A DNA stretch of 64,000 nt from Rhodohalobacter sp. SW132 (lineage in GTDB: Bacteria > Bacteroidota > Rhodothermia > Balneolales > Balneolaceae). The notes under the pieces are model-generated. The model was not told the DNA's origin and did no database searches. It was given only the letters and a program-made list of their open reading frames with translations. Positions 62,264 to 64,000 of this stretch are shown here, piece by piece (position 1 is the stretch's first letter; the number at the start of each line of letters is the position of its first letter). The stretch is from contig NZ_QUOK01000007.1 of assembly GCF_003390325.1 (NCBI RefSeq), forward strand, positions 186,001-250,000, given 5' to 3'. Position numbers and translations under genes: made by a program.

Positions 62264-62713
62264 ATGGAAGCACTAAAACTGCCTACCCGCAAGGAACAGA
62301 TGATTGCGCGGGAGAATAAGAAGATTCTCGATCGCATAGCCGAGAAGCTGAAGACATCTACAAAAGAGATTGAGATTGAAGTACAAGGTGAGAAAGACCC
62401 TATTAAAATACCTGTATCAGCATTACAGCATTTAAACACGATTATCGATCTGATGGCACAGGGAAAAGCTGTCACAGTGAATCCTGTGGATGCCGAAATC
62501 ACAACTCAGGAAGCTGCTGATCTGCTGAATGTTTCCCGTCCTTATATAGTAAAGCTTCTTGAAGGAGGGGAAGTCCCTTTTCATAAGGTGGGTTCGCATC
62601 GCCGGATTAAACTGAAGGATTTTCTTGCCTACAAAAATCAGTATAAAAACAAGCAGCGTGAAGCGTTGGATGAACTTGCCAAACAAGCCCAGGAATTAGA
62701 TATGGGATATTGA
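62264..62713 (+). CDS. Excisionase-type HTH antitoxin
   Basis: This 149-residue protein has a helical N-terminal half (REQMIARENKKILDRIAEKL-like) and a MerR/excisionase-like HTH_17 domain near 85-130: TTQEAADLLNVSRPYIVKLL, then GEVPFHKVGSHRRIKLKDFL. A PIN-domain gene starts 4 bp downstream, the common antitoxin-toxin arrangement for this HTH type. It should bind its own promoter in the 147-bp gap upstream. Confidence 0.82.
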   Translation: MEALKLPTRKEQMIARENKKILDRIAEKLKTSTKEIEIEVQGEKDPIKIPVSALQHLNTIIDLMAQGKAVTVNPVDAEITTQEAADLLNVSRPYIVKLLEGGEVPFHKVGSHRRIKLKDFLAYKNQYKNKQREALDELAKQAQELDMGY

Positions 62714-62717
62714 ACAT

Positions 62718-63287
62718 ATGCATTCAGACAGACTGAGAGTAATTCTTGATGCGTGTGTTTTATATCCTGCCCCAATTAGAGATCTATTATTAACATTTGC
62801 CGTCTCTGGTTTATTTCAGCCCCTTTGGTCAGAAGAGATACAGGATGAATGGAAGCGAAACTTGCTTGCAAACAGGACGGATTTATCATCGGAGCAATTG
62901 AATTGGACTATTAACCGAATGAATGATTCTTTGCCAGATGCAAACGTAACAGACTACCAGCATTATATTTCTAAGATCACATTACCAGATAAAGATGACC
63001 GCCATGTAGTTGCTGCTGCAATCAAAGGAAATGCGGATGTAATAGTGACATTCAACTTGAATGACTTTCCACGATCTGTTCTTTTACCATTTGGTATTGA
63101 ACCAGTGCACCCGGACCAGTTTACGCTTGATGTAATTGATTTGGATGAGAAATCAGCCATTGAAGGATTTAGAACAATGGTGGGGCGATTAAGAAATCCA
63201 CCTTTAACAAATGATGACGTGTTATCCGCACTTAAAAAAACGGGGATACGGAAAGGTGCAAACAAACTTCAAAAACTGTTAGATTAA
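62718..63287 (+). CDS. PIN-domain RNase toxin
   Basis: This 189-residue protein begins RVILDACVLYPAPIRDLLLT with the first catalytic Asp. Acidic positions follow in EEIQDEWKRNLL, DKDDRHVVAAAIKGNADVIV and TFNLNDFPRSVL. This is the PIN_3-like group paired with HTH_17 antitoxins. The fold is a metal-dependent RNase, presumably cutting tRNA or mRNA when freed. Its location before hsdR would make loss of the island costly. Confidence 0.85.
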   Translation: MHSDRLRVILDACVLYPAPIRDLLLTFAVSGLFQPLWSEEIQDEWKRNLLANRTDLSSEQLNWTINRMNDSLPDANVTDYQHYISKITLPDKDDRHVVAAAIKGNADVIVTFNLNDFPRSVLLPFGIEPVHPDQFTLDVIDLDEKSAIEGFRTMVGRLRNPPLTNDDVLSALKKTGIRKGANKLQKLLD

Positions 63288-63366
63288 ACCTCTTATTTAA
63301 GATTTTTGTCAATTTATTAATAAGAATCCGGCTATTTAACATTTTACCGAAAAACGTAAACAAGAT

Positions 63367-64000
63367 ATGACCGACGTTGGCCAAGTAGAACGAAATACAC
63401 AGGACCGGGTTATTCAACTGTTTGCGGGCCGGTTGGGATATGAGTACCTGGGAGACTGGCAGGACCGCGTTGATAACCGAAATATTGAAGAGAAATATCT
63501 TCGGGCGTTTCTGAAGAAACAGGGTCATAAGCCTGTGATCATTGATAAAGCTGTCCACGAGCTAACCAAAGCGGCAGGCGTTCAGACGGAAGACTTGTAT
63601 GACATCAATAAGGCAGTATACCGGATGCTGCGGTATGGCGTGAGCGTAAGAGCCGGTCAGGGTGAAAAGAGGCAGACGATCTATTTTATCGACTGGAAGA
63701 AAACGGAGAACAATCACTTTGCCGTTGCCGAAGAGGTTACGGTAAAAGGTAAACACAACAAACGCCCGGATGTGGTTCTGTATGTGAACGGAATAGCCAT
63801 CGGGGTTATAGAGCTAAAGCGATCCAAAGTATCGGTTGAGGAGGGCATTCGTCAAAACCTCGACAATCAGACCGATCATTTCATCAAGTCGTTCTTTAAT
63901 ACAATTCAGCTCGTGATGGCCGGAAATGAAACGGCTGGACTGAGGTATGGAACCACCGAAACGCCAGAAAAATACTACCTTCGCTGGAAGGAGACCACCG
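63367..64000 (+). CDS. hsdR: Type I restriction endonuclease subunit, 3' end outside window
   Basis: The frame is open from the ATG at 63367 to the window end (211 codons of an expected 1000 or so). The N-terminal nuclease domain is visible: MTDVGQVERNTQDRVIQLF, YLGDWQDRVDNRN, then RPDVVLYVNGIAIGVIELKR near 132-152, giving the PD...ELK catalytic triad. It completes the type I system with hsdM and hsdS, although 5.6 kb of cargo separates them. The motor domains are out of view. Confidence 0.92.
   Translation, partial: MTDVGQVERNTQDRVIQLFAGRLGYEYLGDWQDRVDNRNIEEKYLRAFLKKQGHKPVIIDKAVHELTKAAGVQTEDLYDINKAVYRMLRYGVSVRAGQGEKRQTIYFIDWKKTENNHFAVAEEVTVKGKHNKRPDVVLYVNGIAIGVIELKRSKVSVEEGIRQNLDNQTDHFIKSFFNTIQLVMAGNETAGLRYGTTETPEKYYLRWKETT

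Overview
The window looks like a chromosome segment from a member of the Bacteroidota/Balneolota assemblage, with Balneolaceae-like as the best guess. The reasons are type IX secretion C-terminal signals of the NYPNPFNPTT type on two large secreted proteins, many lipoproteins, DUF5916 and ThuA/DUF1080 sugar genes, a Bacteroidota-style tyrosine integrase with an N-terminal arm domain, and moderate GC with little Shine-Dalgarno signal. The taxonomic call is inference.

Left part (1-27.4 kb), ordinary chromosome with eroded elements. A Tm-1-like protein (cut by the window edge) and a PEP-hydrolase-family protein precede a periplasmic sugar-oxidation cluster: a ThuA/dehydrogenase/cupredoxin fusion, a DUF1080 lipoprotein, a GMC oxidoreductase and its gluconate-dehydrogenase subunit 3 partner. 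An RND efflux operon (adaptor and two permeases, minus strand) lies between fragments of an IS1380-type transposase. Next come a PDZ alpha/beta hydrolase, a DUF5916 outer-membrane protein, a redoxin, a DsbD-type reductase, a LysR regulator and a small secreted protein. Four related copies of a LysR-type divergent promoter region occur here, together with a DUF5916 N-terminal remnant and a LysR pseudogene, so a regulator/target module has been duplicated and has decayed.

Middle (27.5-52 kb), accessory island. A tyrosine integrase sits next to a tRNA-3'-end-like sequence and a terminator. Behind it are large repeat-rich surface proteins (InlB-B plus RCC1; GLUG plus Fn3 plus T9SS; a subtilase; a propeller lipoprotein), an internally deleted IS1182-like element, two orphan antitoxin genes, a repeated mini-ORF, a frameshifted Y-family polymerase, a HipBST-like three-gene toxin-antitoxin locus with three evenly spaced operators, and an AAA ATPase.

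Right part (52-64 kb), defence island. A type I restriction-modification locus (hsdM, hsdS, then hsdR running off the window) is preceded by a DUF5655 nuclease-like gene and an HNH gene. About 5.6 kb of extra cargo lies between hsdS and hsdR: a putative PUA/EVE-reader plus Mrr-like nuclease, a DUF4268 nuclease-like protein, a GIY-YIG protein, a PD-(D/E)XK-like protein and an HTH/PIN toxin-antitoxin pair. Short scars resembling the hsdS 3' end and the hsdR 5' end occur at the cargo junctions. They suggest that the hsdS-hsdR gap is a recombination hotspot where anti-DNA modules stack. This is the most interesting system in the window.
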